This document shows positions 25,962 to 34,416 of a stretch of 55,402 bases of DNA, piece by piece. A model generated the notes under the pieces. That model was given only the letters and a program-made list of their open reading frames with translations, was not told the origin of the DNA and made no database searches. The DNA lies in assembly GCA_027623295.1 (NCBI GenBank), contig JAQBXR010000017.1, positions 1-55,402 on the forward strand. The letters run 5' to 3'. The stretch comes from Planctomycetota bacterium. GTDB lineage: Bacteria > Planctomycetota > UBA1135. Each line of letters begins with the position of its first letter. The stretch's first letter is position 1. The position numbers and the translations under genes were made by a program.

Positions 25962-27032
25962 TCAGCGGACCTTGGCGGCCCAGCTGGTGTTAGGGTACTT
26001 CTCAAGCAGGCGCTGATGATAAGTGTCTCCAGGCGTTGGGTTATTACCCAATTGCTTAGAAACTTCACCTAGGTCGTAGAGTGCATGAGCCATGACATCG
26101 TCCGACGCAGGAAGCGTGGCAATGACTTTGGCCAGCTGCATTTGCGCCTGACGCAGGTTGCCGGATTCGCGCGCTGCAGAGGCCATGCCGATCCATGCTG
26201 CTGCACGAACATCGGAGGTTGCATTACGGTCGTCAGCCAAGCCTTGCCAGTAGGAACTAGCGGTGCCTGCGCCATCCTTTTCGGTAATGGCATCGCCGAG
26301 ACGAATCTTGGCGTGGGAGCTCATGGTTAGGAAGAGCCCCAGGGTGCCAGCATCGGCTTTCGGGTCAGAAACCGCCTTGTCTAACTTGACCACGAGGTCG
26401 CGGAGACGGGCTTCTGCAACTTCTGCCTGGCCACCAATCAGGTAGGCTTCGCAGCGCACCAGGCTGACCTGGAGTTCCACATGGCGCCCCAGGTTTTTCT
26501 CAAAGGCGGTGTCGGACAACTTTTGCATGAGCGAGGTTGCGCCGTCGACATCTCCGGACATGGCCATAGCTTTTGCAGCACCCATTTGGGCACGTGGCAA
26601 CCAGAAACTGTCGGTATTGGCTTCGGTCCAGGCACGGAACGCCCTTGCCGCTTCACTGGCGCGACCAGGATCTTGTTGTGCCCAAGCCAGAAGCGCTTCG
26701 GCGTGACGCAAGCTTGCGTAAGGAGCCAACCAGAAGTCTCCATCTTCACCGCTGGCGGCTTCGAAGGAGTTGGTTGCGTTTTGGTAGTCGAAATCCTTGA
26801 GGAAGGCTTCGCCCTTGGAAACTAGTTCCGGTAGGGGGCCAGGCTTCAGTGAAAGGACTTCGCCCGCCGCGAAATTGCGGATGTCACCGGATGCATCTTG
26901 AAGGGAAATAGATTCCAATGCGGCAACGGTGAGCTTGCCGGTAGAGGAACCACCATCCAAGCGAGCAACCCGGCTCTGCGGCAGTGCCGCAGGCATGAGC
27001 ATTGGGAACAGGAGTGCGCAGGTAAGGAGCAT
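25962..27032 (-). CDS. Secreted TPR-repeat protein, small
   Basis: 356 residues with a signal peptide (MLLTCALLFPMLMPAALPQ). A short beta-rich segment (VARLDGGSSTGKLTVAALESISL) follows, then at least six alpha-alpha repeats of about 34 residues rich in Ala (for example AEALLAWAQQDPGRASEAARAFRAW). The protein ends at a YPNTSWAAKVR motif. It is probably periplasmic. It starts 4 nt after the large TPR gene's stop, so the pair is translationally linked. TPR proteins in ExbB/ExbD loci usually form scaffolds between the motor and outer-membrane parts; the partner here is unknown. No enzyme motif seen. Confidence 0.72.
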   Translation of the reverse strand: MLLTCALLFPMLMPAALPQSRVARLDGGSSTGKLTVAALESISLQDASGDIRNFAAGEVLSLKPGPLPELVSKGEAFLKDFDYQNATNSFEAASGEDGDFWLAPYASLRHAEALLAWAQQDPGRASEAARAFRAWTEANTDSFWLPRAQMGAAKAMAMSGDVDGATSLMQKLSDTAFEKNLGRHVELQVSLVRCEAYLIGGQAEVAEARLRDLVVKLDKAVSDPKADAGTLGLFLTMSSHAKIRLGDAITEKDGAGTASSYWQGLADDRNATSDVRAAAWIGMASAARESGNLRQAQMQLAKVIATLPASDDVMAHALYDLGEVSKQLGNNPTPGDTYHQRLLEKYPNTSWAAKVR

Positions 27033-27036
27033 CGTT

Positions 27037-29880
27037 CTAGTGATTCAAGAGCCAGAGGAGACTTTGCGACATACGTTTGCCGGCTATGGATTCGCCAAGT
27101 TCAGGGGCTTGCCTTTGCAGACTGCCTACCATCCTGGTGTGTTTGCCTGCCTGCGCGGGGTCAGCCTTGCCCTGTTGGTAAAGCACATAGCCTTGGTCGA
27201 GCTTTGCTTCCCACCACGGCACGTAGGCGTATGGGTTGATGGCAGCGCTGTCCGCTTCGAATTCAGCAACCTTGATTAACTCAGAGGCCATGGTCGATGC
27301 TAATTCAAGAGCCTCTGGAGTTCCTTCTCCAGGCACTTCGAGGACTTGGTTGCCGTTGTAGACCAGGAACCCAGCCTTCACTTTGACCACTGCGGAGCGC
27401 ACGCGAAGGTTTTTCGGGCTTTCCTCGTACAGTTTGTTGACCAAAGGAATGGCTTCGCCGGTGCGACGTAGTTGCAACAGCGACTCGACCAAACCGATTT
27501 GCGTCTTAAAGCGGAACGCGTCGTTGAAGCTTTTGTCGGAAGAGTACTTGTCCAGGACGAGCTGGAACAAAACCGAGGACTTCCCATAATCACCTAACTG
27601 CATCCATAAGTCTGCTTCGCCAAGCAAGTTGGTCCAGCGCTTGTTGGTGGAGAAGGTGTTGTAAGAAGAAAGGTACTCGGCTTCCTTCTCCCGCAAAGCG
27701 ATAATCTGGGCCACTTTGGTGGCACTTGCACCAGTCGCCTTGTAATGCATGAACAAGGAGAAGCATGCAATCGCTAGGCGATCAGGGCTTGCGGAAACTT
27801 CCAGCATGGCTTGGTATTCAGCTTCTGCTTCCTCAATCTTGCCCAGTTGGACGAAAGCTTCTACACGGTATGCCATGCCGATGTAACCAATATCTAACTG
27901 GTCTGGAAAGCGCTCCAGCATGTTGGCATAGGTGTCAATGACATCTTGCCATGCACCTGCGTCACCGGCCTGCGCTATGGCGCGGTAGGTGCGCCCCAGA
28001 AGGGAGACAGCCGAGGGTTGGTTGGTAGTGCGACTACGACGCTGAACTCCATCTTTCGGATCATTTGCAGAGTTGCCAATGTAGTCCACAAGATAATAGT
28101 TCAGGGCGCTAAGGCTTCGTCCTGCAGCAGAGGGGTCAAAACGAATGCTTTCGTATTCGGAAGTCGCGATTCTGACCAGGGATTGCTCGTAGTTTTTACT
28201 CTCTGGCTTAACTTTCTTGAAAGCGTCGACCGCTTTTCCGTAGGCTAAAACCGTGGTTTTCGCTTCTGCACTTCCAGGAGCGGCACGCGGGTTTTCCCCA
28301 GCGGCCTTTTGGGCTAAAGAGAACATGGTTTTGGCCTGGCCCCATTCGAGGTCGTTGCCGCCACCACCGGAGTCCACTACGGCTCGAATCGCATCATCGT
28401 TCCATTTCTGGATCTCAGGGTCGGAGCTTGCGCGCTTGAAGAAATTGCCGGTGTGACCTTGCCACTTTTGGGCATTCTTTTCAGCGTACTCATCGTCATC
28501 TGGATAATCGTTGTAGCCAATCTGGTGGGTGACTGCAGCGAGTAGGGGCTGTTCGGTGCGCGCCCAGCAAATACCCAAAAGGTAGTAAGTTTTGGCGCCG
28601 TACTCATCGTTTTGGCTAGAGCCAGCAAGGCGTGGGATTAACATGCGGAAGCCGTCGATGGCCGCAGAATAATCATTCTGGAAGTAGGCACCCTCGGCAG
28701 ATCCGTAAAGGACATCGAGTGGAATGTCAGCATTCGGCGGGGCAAGTGCAATCGCATTTCCCATGACCGAGTTTGCGCGCAAACGCAGGGTGCTGCGCTC
28801 ATTATCTTTTGCGACGAGTTCGGCCAGTGAAATGGCTTCTCCAATGCGTCCCTCTTCAATCATTTGCTGAGCAATGATGAGCTGCAGCTCATAACCGGTA
28901 CGGGTGAGCTGCACTCTTTCTTCATCAACCCAACTGTTGAAGTTCTCAGCCGTCTTCCAAAACTGATCGGTTTGCCCGGTACCAGCCAACAACTGCAGCA
29001 TGCCGCGGTCGGAGTCCATGATGACATCGTGCAAGGCTTCAATGAAATCTGGGCTTTGGGTATCCCTTTCTTCTTCCAGTAACTCCTTGGTGTTGTCGGT
29101 GACGTATTCGTAATAATCGAATGAGGCCTCCATTTGCCCCAATACGAAGTAGCAGTCGGCAAGCGCCTTGTAAGCACGCATGGATGGAATGAAAGGTGCA
29201 CCAATCGCGAACTCCTCAAAGTAACCCACGGCCTGCTTGGCGCGTTGGTCGCGTTCGATGGAACCGGCGGGGTAGAGCTGTGCCCAGTAGAGGTAAACCA
29301 ACGCGCGGTTAAACACCGACGGGTAGTAGACGTTGAACTGAGTTAGGTTCTTTTGATTATTGTCAGCTGGGAGTGCCGTCCACCAATCGATAATTGAGTT
29401 CATGCCCTTCAAGGAAGTCTTGAAGATGGTCTCTGCAGTTGCCACAGCAGCATCTTTTTCGGCACCCGAAATGGTGTCGGTCTCAATCATGCTCACTAAG
29501 GTGATGCCGTATTGACTTGCAACCTCACCCAGGTTGCTTTGCGCTGAGGTTTCAAGGACGCCACCTGGACTGGTCTCGAGATAGGCCACATAGGCTTCAC
29601 CGGCTTCTCCAAGCGCGGGAAGTCTTTCGGTGTCGTTCACCTTGGACCGCGCGGTGTGCAATAGGACATCGCAGCGAGCGAGCAGCAATTCCGACCTGTC
29701 GTCGGGAGATTTTGCAACGGCAAGGGAGCGCACGATGAGTTTCTCGGCCCAAAGGTCGAGTCCAAACTCACGGTTAATGGCGCGGGCAGCCTCTGCGTTC
29801 TTGCGAGCCACGGTGCTGGCGCCGCCTTGTTGGAACGGGACGATAAGGCTGAGAAGGAGTGCGGAGCTGAGTGCAATCAT
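27037..29880 (-). CDS. Large secreted TPR-repeat protein
   Basis: 947 residues with a signal peptide (MIALSSALLLSLIVPFQQ), so most of the protein is probably periplasmic. The body is mostly alpha-helical with repeated A/L/Y-rich helical hairpins (for example RALVYLYWAQLYPAG, AYKALADCYFVLGQMEASFDYYEY, KTYYLLGICWARTEQPLLAAV), recognisable as a TPR superhelix. An N-terminal reading frame extends to 30063 but lacks a signal peptide, so ATG 29880 was chosen. It is preceded by a strong hairpin after secretin B. The length and position, between secretin B and the ExbB motor, suggest a trans-periplasmic scaffold (inference). No family name recognised. Confidence 0.72.
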   Translation of the reverse strand: MIALSSALLLSLIVPFQQGGASTVARKNAEAARAINREFGLDLWAEKLIVRSLAVAKSPDDRSELLLARCDVLLHTARSKVNDTERLPALGEAGEAYVAYLETSPGGVLETSAQSNLGEVASQYGITLVSMIETDTISGAEKDAAVATAETIFKTSLKGMNSIIDWWTALPADNNQKNLTQFNVYYPSVFNRALVYLYWAQLYPAGSIERDQRAKQAVGYFEEFAIGAPFIPSMRAYKALADCYFVLGQMEASFDYYEYVTDNTKELLEEERDTQSPDFIEALHDVIMDSDRGMLQLLAGTGQTDQFWKTAENFNSWVDEERVQLTRTGYELQLIIAQQMIEEGRIGEAISLAELVAKDNERSTLRLRANSVMGNAIALAPPNADIPLDVLYGSAEGAYFQNDYSAAIDGFRMLIPRLAGSSQNDEYGAKTYYLLGICWARTEQPLLAAVTHQIGYNDYPDDDEYAEKNAQKWQGHTGNFFKRASSDPEIQKWNDDAIRAVVDSGGGGNDLEWGQAKTMFSLAQKAAGENPRAAPGSAEAKTTVLAYGKAVDAFKKVKPESKNYEQSLVRIATSEYESIRFDPSAAGRSLSALNYYLVDYIGNSANDPKDGVQRRSRTTNQPSAVSLLGRTYRAIAQAGDAGAWQDVIDTYANMLERFPDQLDIGYIGMAYRVEAFVQLGKIEEAEAEYQAMLEVSASPDRLAIACFSLFMHYKATGASATKVAQIIALREKEAEYLSSYNTFSTNKRWTNLLGEADLWMQLGDYGKSSVLFQLVLDKYSSDKSFNDAFRFKTQIGLVESLLQLRRTGEAIPLVNKLYEESPKNLRVRSAVVKVKAGFLVYNGNQVLEVPGEGTPEALELASTMASELIKVAEFEADSAAINPYAYVPWWEAKLDQGYVLYQQGKADPAQAGKHTRMVGSLQRQAPELGESIAGKRMSQSLLWLLNH

Positions 29881-29925
29881 GCGGTCTCTTTCAAGAGCTG
29901 GTCCAATGGACCTCGATGTAATGGA

Positions 29926-29959
29926 AACGGCCGAGGGGGTATAATCACCCTCGGCCGTT
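29926..29959. terminator. 12-bp hairpin between secretin B and the large TPR gene
   Basis: AACGGCCGAGGG at 29926-29937 pairs perfectly with CCCTCGGCCGTT at 29948-29959 across a 10-nt loop. Read on the minus strand it lies just after the secretin B stop and is followed by TTTCC. It resembles a weak intrinsic terminator or attenuator that would let only part of the transcripts continue into the TPR-ExbB genes. Confidence 0.65.
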
Positions 29960-29971
29960 CGGTTTCGCGAT

Positions 29972-32545
29972 CTAGTAACCGGTTGGCGTCTGACCTGGCT
30001 CAAGCTCATCCATAAGGATGATGTTTGCGGTGAGCAGGATGACCAACTTTTGGTAAGTCTCAAAGGTGCCTTTACGGGAGAAGAAAAAGGAGAGCACAGG
30101 AATCTGATTCAGGTATGGGATACCGGAATCAAATTCTTGCTCTTCAAGAATCTTCATACCTCCAAGCATGAGGGTTCCGCCATCTGGAAGGATGACGCGC
30201 GTGCGCACCTTTTGCAGCTCGAGTTGAGGCAGCATCAGGGTTACAGGCGAACCAACACCGAGAGAGGTCTGCAAGGTTGGGATTGGACGTAGAAGGGTTG
30301 CCACGGTTGGGCGCACGTCAATCCACACAAAGCGGCGGTCGGCAGTCACCACTGGACGCACATCGAGGTAGACGCCGTCATTGGCGACTTGCACGATAGG
30401 GTCAGCGATGGAAGCCGAAGATGCAATCTCGACATCGAAGTCAGAGACGTAGGAGACTTGGTTTGCAACCACTAGGTTTGCGCGAGCGGTGTTGTAGACC
30501 ATCAAGCTAGGCTCAATGACCAACTCCGAACGCTTCGACTTTTTCACAGCGCGGAGAATCATTTCCAGCTGCGTGTCATCGAGCCAGGTGTACTGCAGAG
30601 CCAAACCACCAGAGTTGGTGAGGATGGCATCGTCACCAAGGGCGGTGGAGAAAAGATTCTCCGAACGGCCAATGATGTTCAGGTTGTCGTTGGAATCGCT
30701 GAAGATGAACCCGGTGTCGGTGCCGGTTCCCAAGGTGCCTGGGGCGCCTGAGGTGCCTGCATCGGAACCGAAATCGTCAAACACCAACTCGTCACCCTTG
30801 CCAGCAGTGCCGGAGGTGGAGTCGTTGCCAAGGCCGCGGAAGTCCACGCCGACGTCCTCAAGGAAGCTATCTTCGACGCGCAAGAAGCGCACCTTGAGGT
30901 CAACCATGATGTTTGCTGGTACGCGCAGGTCTTCCAGCATCTTGCCAACTTCTGCTTGAACCTCTGGATTGTGGTGCACAATCAGGGTTCCGTTCTCGAC
31001 GTTGACCGAGTGGGTCTCACCGTCCCAAGAGTCAATGTCAATCGACTCGGTGATGGTGGTGATGAGATCATCCTCAGTAAGGATGGTGGCTTCCGATTCA
31101 GGAAGCTCCTCTGCGTCAGACTCGATACCACCCGATGGAACCAAGTTGAACTCAGCCAAAGGGAAGTCCTTAATCGGACGAATGATGTCACGCACGTCGT
31201 ACTGACGGGTGACGGAATCGGCATCGGCTTCCGCTGCGGTAACCACAAAGACTGCACCATTGCGCACGACGAACTTGACTTCGCCGCCCATCAAGTCTTC
31301 CATGATATTGAGGATGCGATCCACCGGCATGTCATTCTTGAACGACATACGGATGGTCTTGATGTCCTCGGCGATGTCATCCCGCACAGCGCGCGAGATT
31401 ACAAAGTTAACCTTGGCGAAGGCCTGCAGGTTTGGAACGATGTCTTCCAGTGCATCATCAAAGTTTGGGATGATGCGGGTGTTTGCAAGTGCGCTACGAA
31501 TGCCAGCTTCGACTGGATCCATTTCGCTTGCGCTTTCGACCATGTCGAGTGGTGCACGATCTGCAATCTTGGCCCAGTGATCCAGGTCAAACTCAATGCT
31601 GCCGTTTGGTGGCACGGCAAGGTTGCGCATTTCCTCAAAGGTGCGCTGCCATCCTTCGCGGAAGTCTTCTGCGGTGCGATCTTGACGATCACGCAAAGCA
31701 GCTTCTACAGCGATGGTGCGAAGCTCGGTAGCTTCTGAGTTGCGCGGATCAATGCGCAGGAGCTGATCCAGGGTGTCGACGGCGCGATCCGGGAAACCCG
31801 CCATGAATTGCTCATTGGCTTGTCCTAGGAAATTAGCAATCAAGTTAGCGCCGTAAGCTTCACGTGCAGCAATAGCTTCCATGGCTTCCGCATCAGCAGC
31901 TGCAGCTTGTGCATTGCGAGCGGAGCTTTCGGAAGAGTTGCGTGCAGAAGTCGCTTCGTCCAACTTGCCTTGCACCATGTTGGAGTCAAGGAAGCCGTAA
32001 GCCATGTCCGGGCTGTAGTTCAGAGCCTGCATAGCCATGGTGTACTTGTCGACCGCAGTCGAGAAGTCAGCCATGCCCATTGCGCGGTCTGCATCACGCA
32101 CCAAGCCTTCCACGCGCATTCGGTTTGCACTTGCGCGCAACGCTTGGTTCTGGACGACGTTCTCCGCAGAATCGATGTCGTATGCATTGCCCGACATAGC
32201 AGACTGTGCACGACGCAAGCCATCGCGTGCTGCGATGTTGGTTGCATCAAGGCGGGTGGCTTCTGCGTATTGAATGGCAGCACCTTCATAGTCGCCACGT
32301 TCGAACGCATCGTTGCCGAGGTCGACGTAGTTACCAGCTAAGAGAGCATTCTTTTGAGCACGCACCGAGATGGCTTGGGCCGCAGAAGATGTGGAGACGT
32401 CGGGCTCTTGCATCGAATCCGAATCAGCGAGTTGAGGCGCTGCGTCGTTTCGTACATATTCACCATCGTGAATCTCAGCTTCTGGGCTGGAACAGCCGGC
32501 TAGAAGCAGGAGAGGGAGCAACAGATTCTTCCTGTCGTTAAGCAT
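29972..32545 (-). CDS. TPR-secretin outer-membrane lipoprotein B
   Basis: 857 residues with a lipoprotein signal (LLLPLLLLAGCSS). TPR-like repeats follow (NDAFERGDYEGAAIQYAEATRLD and RAVDTLDQLLRIDPRNSEATELR), then secretin N-domains (LQAFAKVNFVISRAV; NGTLIVHHNPEVQAEVGKML) and the C-terminal secretin domain ending VILPDGGTLMLGGMK and IPYLNQIPVLSFFF. It is a clear paralogue of secretin A at 19586-22249: the same order of domains, the same VRFL/AKFL...VGVDFRG/WRG transition after the second N-domain, and the same terminal motif. ATG 32545 was chosen because it starts the signal peptide; upstream in-frame starts would place a long charged segment first. It is the first gene of the run after a 212-nt leader. 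Confidence 0.85.
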   Translation of the reverse strand: MLNDRKNLLLPLLLLAGCSSPEAEIHDGEYVRNDAAPQLADSDSMQEPDVSTSSAAQAISVRAQKNALLAGNYVDLGNDAFERGDYEGAAIQYAEATRLDATNIAARDGLRRAQSAMSGNAYDIDSAENVVQNQALRASANRMRVEGLVRDADRAMGMADFSTAVDKYTMAMQALNYSPDMAYGFLDSNMVQGKLDEATSARNSSESSARNAQAAAADAEAMEAIAAREAYGANLIANFLGQANEQFMAGFPDRAVDTLDQLLRIDPRNSEATELRTIAVEAALRDRQDRTAEDFREGWQRTFEEMRNLAVPPNGSIEFDLDHWAKIADRAPLDMVESASEMDPVEAGIRSALANTRIIPNFDDALEDIVPNLQAFAKVNFVISRAVRDDIAEDIKTIRMSFKNDMPVDRILNIMEDLMGGEVKFVVRNGAVFVVTAAEADADSVTRQYDVRDIIRPIKDFPLAEFNLVPSGGIESDAEELPESEATILTEDDLITTITESIDIDSWDGETHSVNVENGTLIVHHNPEVQAEVGKMLEDLRVPANIMVDLKVRFLRVEDSFLEDVGVDFRGLGNDSTSGTAGKGDELVFDDFGSDAGTSGAPGTLGTGTDTGFIFSDSNDNLNIIGRSENLFSTALGDDAILTNSGGLALQYTWLDDTQLEMILRAVKKSKRSELVIEPSLMVYNTARANLVVANQVSYVSDFDVEIASSASIADPIVQVANDGVYLDVRPVVTADRRFVWIDVRPTVATLLRPIPTLQTSLGVGSPVTLMLPQLELQKVRTRVILPDGGTLMLGGMKILEEQEFDSGIPYLNQIPVLSFFFSRKGTFETYQKLVILLTANIILMDELEPGQTPTGY

Positions 32546-32757
32546 CGAGTTGATTGGGAAGGGCGGTAGCGGGGACAATCCCAATTTGGGAAGTGTTCGC
32601 AAGTGTGCGGGAAAGTAGGAGCTTAGGTCGAAACCAAAGCCGACTGGCGAGGCAGGAGCCACAGCCGACCAGAGATTATGGCGGCGCGCGGCTACGCGTC
32701 AAAGGCGACCTTGTTAGTTCTACAGATTCTTTTGGTTTCTATCCCTTGACAAAAACC
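32546..32757 (-). promoter_or_regulatory. Leader/promoter region of the secretin-ExbBD run
   Basis: 212 nt separate the uracil-DNA glycosylase stop from the secretin B start on the same strand, the longest intergenic space in this run, with no supported gene. It holds a TTGTCA (-35-like) sequence on the minus strand at 32747-32752 but no convincing -10, and a short inverted repeat CCCAATTTGGG at 32580-32590 in the leader. The main promoter of the run is expected here by position. Confidence 0.35.
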
Positions 32758-33465
32758 TTATGAGGCTGAAGGGCCTAAGCCCAAATAGCGCAATCCGAGC
32801 TGGATATCTTCCCAGCAAGCGCGCTTTTGCTCCGGATATTGCAGTAAATAGGCCGGATGGTAGGTCACAAGCACCATAGGGCCGCCTTGGGGCCGATGAT
32901 GCAGCTCTCCACGCAGGCGGCTAAGGCTGAGATCGGTCTTGAGTAGGTGCTGAGCCGCCTCTTGGCCCAGCGCAATCAGTAATTCTGGCTGCACAGCGGC
33001 GATTTGCTCTTCTAGATAGGGGGCACATGCATCTAGCTCGGTAGTCAGGGCGGCCCGGTCTTCGGCAGGGCGGCACTTAAGAGTGTTGGATAGAAACACC
33101 TCTTCGCGTTTTAGGCCCATGCCGCCCTGAATGATTTTGTCGAGCAGCTGGCCGGCTGGCCCCAGGAACGGTCGCCCCTGCAGGTCTTCGGCTTCGCCCG
33201 GAGCGCTCCCAAGAATCATGATCCGCGCCGTGGACGGGCCTTCGCCGGGGACGGAGCATTGTCGTGCACTCCCTAAGGAGCAAAGGCGACAGGCTTCCAC
33301 CCGTTCATTCAGACCCAGCCCCGCGGTTTCCGCGGTGTGGCTTGCGGCCGCTGAAGCCACCACCACTTGCGGGGGGATGGAACCGAGCCCAGCTTCTTCC
33401 ATTCCCTCAAGGATGCAGGCCATTGCGGCGTGGCGCAGGGTTTCGGTTTCGTCGGCTGATGCCAT
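32758..33465 (-). CDS. Uracil-DNA glycosylase, family 4 (Fe-S)
   Basis: 235 residues. The four cysteines Cys59, Cys62, Cys131 and Cys147 follow the C-x2-C...C-x15-C pattern of the [4Fe-4S] cluster in family 4 enzymes. Catalytic and uracil-binding segments are GSAPGEAED (motif 1, 86-94), GRPFLGPAGQLLD, SNTLKCRP and VTYHPAYLL (motif 2). It removes uracil from DNA after cytosine deamination. A variable low-complexity N-terminus of about 45 residues precedes the domain, as in many family members. ATG 33465 is chosen over 33483; CAAAAT lies 6 nt upstream, a weak leaderless-type box. Confidence 0.9.
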   Translation of the reverse strand: MASADETETLRHAAMACILEGMEEAGLGSIPPQVVVASAAASHTAETAGLGLNERVEACRLCSLGSARQCSVPGEGPSTARIMILGSAPGEAEDLQGRPFLGPAGQLLDKIIQGGMGLKREEVFLSNTLKCRPAEDRAALTTELDACAPYLEEQIAAVQPELLIALGQEAAQHLLKTDLSLSRLRGELHHRPQGGPMVLVTYHPAYLLQYPEQKRACWEDIQLGLRYLGLGPSAS

Positions 33466-33555
33466 GCATAGATTTTGCCACATTTCAAGGTCTCTGTCAG
33501 GGTTTGCCTGTGATGGATGGAATGGTTAGTCTTTTAGGGGCCTCAGGGTCCCCAA

Positions 33556-34065
33556 ATGGCTAGAAAGAAGCATCTCCTAGAAGTCTTGCGTGAGCGCGAA
33601 CATCGCGCCGCTGGTGGAGGAGAATCGTCCAAGCGCCCGCCAACGGCTGTGCGGCAACCTATGGATCTGCCGCCCATGTTGTTTCCTTTTTTGGGCGGCG
33701 CCCTAATTCTTGCCCTCCTAGTTTGGGCTGGAATGAGCTTTTTCGGCGGCGGCGGCACAACCAACTCCCCGGAATCGAATGCCGAATCCACCGTAACGCT
33801 TGCTGGAGACTCCGTTCTCGCAGTGACCTACGACGGGTCTTTGCGGGAGAAAGCTGTGGAAGCCGCTCGCGCATTAGTCGCTTTAGGTTACAATGCCAAG
33901 CTCGCACCGTCTAAAGCCCCTTCTGGGGAGGAGCAACTGAAGTTGTTTGTTGTTCCGGCGGATCTGAGCGAGTTGGAGTCATTGCTCCAAGAAATTCGCG
34001 CCCTGCCTCTTTTGGGGCAAGCTGCACCCTTCGCAGGGGCAAATCTAGATACCCTGCCTAGTTAA
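33556..34065 (+). CDS. Single-span membrane protein of unknown function
   Basis: 169 residues, no family recognised. A basic cytoplasmic N-terminus (MARKKHLLEVLREREHR) is followed by one membrane helix (about residues 40-58, LFPFLGGALILALLVWAG) and a glycine run. The exported domain of about 100 residues has a beta-alpha-beta feel (VLAVTYDGSLREKAVEAARALVALGYNAKL, then LKLFVVPADLSELESLLQEI). The exported domain is reminiscent of SPOR-like or small alpha/beta folds that bind envelope polymers, but I see no diagnostic motif. It is the first of a plus-strand group leading to the PVC protein and queE. Confidence 0.6.
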   Translation: MARKKHLLEVLREREHRAAGGGESSKRPPTAVRQPMDLPPMLFPFLGGALILALLVWAGMSFFGGGGTTNSPESNAESTVTLAGDSVLAVTYDGSLREKAVEAARALVALGYNAKLAPSKAPSGEEQLKLFVVPADLSELESLLQEIRALPLLGQAAPFAGANLDTLPS

Positions 34066-34080
34066 GAATCACACTTCGCC

Positions 34081-34374
34081 ATGTCGATCCACAAGTCCAT
34101 AAACCTCGGAAGCGGAATCGTTTCCATCCGTTCTGTTTTCACCCGTCGCGAGCGCGTCGATAGGTTGATGAACGCCGAGATGTTCGAGGAAGGCACCATG
34201 CCAGTTGGTATACCTAAGGTGAAGACTCGGGTGCGCACCATGACGAAACGTCAATTGAAGGCGATTGCTGCTGCGGAGCGCGAAGTCGCCATTGCTGAGT
34301 TGGAAGCCGCACAGGCTGCAGTCCGCGCCGCGGAAGCTGCTGGTGAGGTGCTTGAAGATACTCCAAGCGAGTAA
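34081..34374 (+). CDS. PVC-superphylum signature small basic protein, with C-terminal extension
   Basis: 97 residues. The first ~57 (MSIHKSINLG...SVFTRRERVDRL...VGIPKVKTRVRTM) match the small basic protein known as a conserved signature of Planctomycetes, Verrucomicrobia and Chlamydiae, thought to be linked to translation and expressed like a ribosomal protein. Family members are usually about 50-60 residues. Here a tail of about 40 residues, rich in Ala and Glu (AERE...AELEAAQAAVRAAEAA), is added and looks like a coiled coil. The match rests on the MSIHKS start, the R-x-E-R basic helix and the PKVK segment. It is strong evidence for the host's phylum-level identity. Confidence 0.82.
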   Translation: MSIHKSINLGSGIVSIRSVFTRRERVDRLMNAEMFEEGTMPVGIPKVKTRVRTMTKRQLKAIAAAEREVAIAELEAAQAAVRAAEAAGEVLEDTPSE

Positions 34375-34416
34375 TCTTCAACTCTTCCGACGTCCTGGCC
34401 TGGCATTGGAGTCACC

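Noticed and set aside
29938-29947. TATAAT in the hairpin loop on the plus strand
   Set aside because: Perfect -10 look, but it sits in the loop between two minus-strand genes with no plus-strand gene downstream.
30956-31738. 260-codon plus-strand open frame opposite secretin B
   Set aside because: Antisense of a clear secretin gene; composition typical of shadow frames.
32663-32669. AGCCGAC repeat pair (also at 32638-32644) in the secretin leader
   Set aside because: Only two short copies 25 bp apart; could be chance and no known factor is implied.
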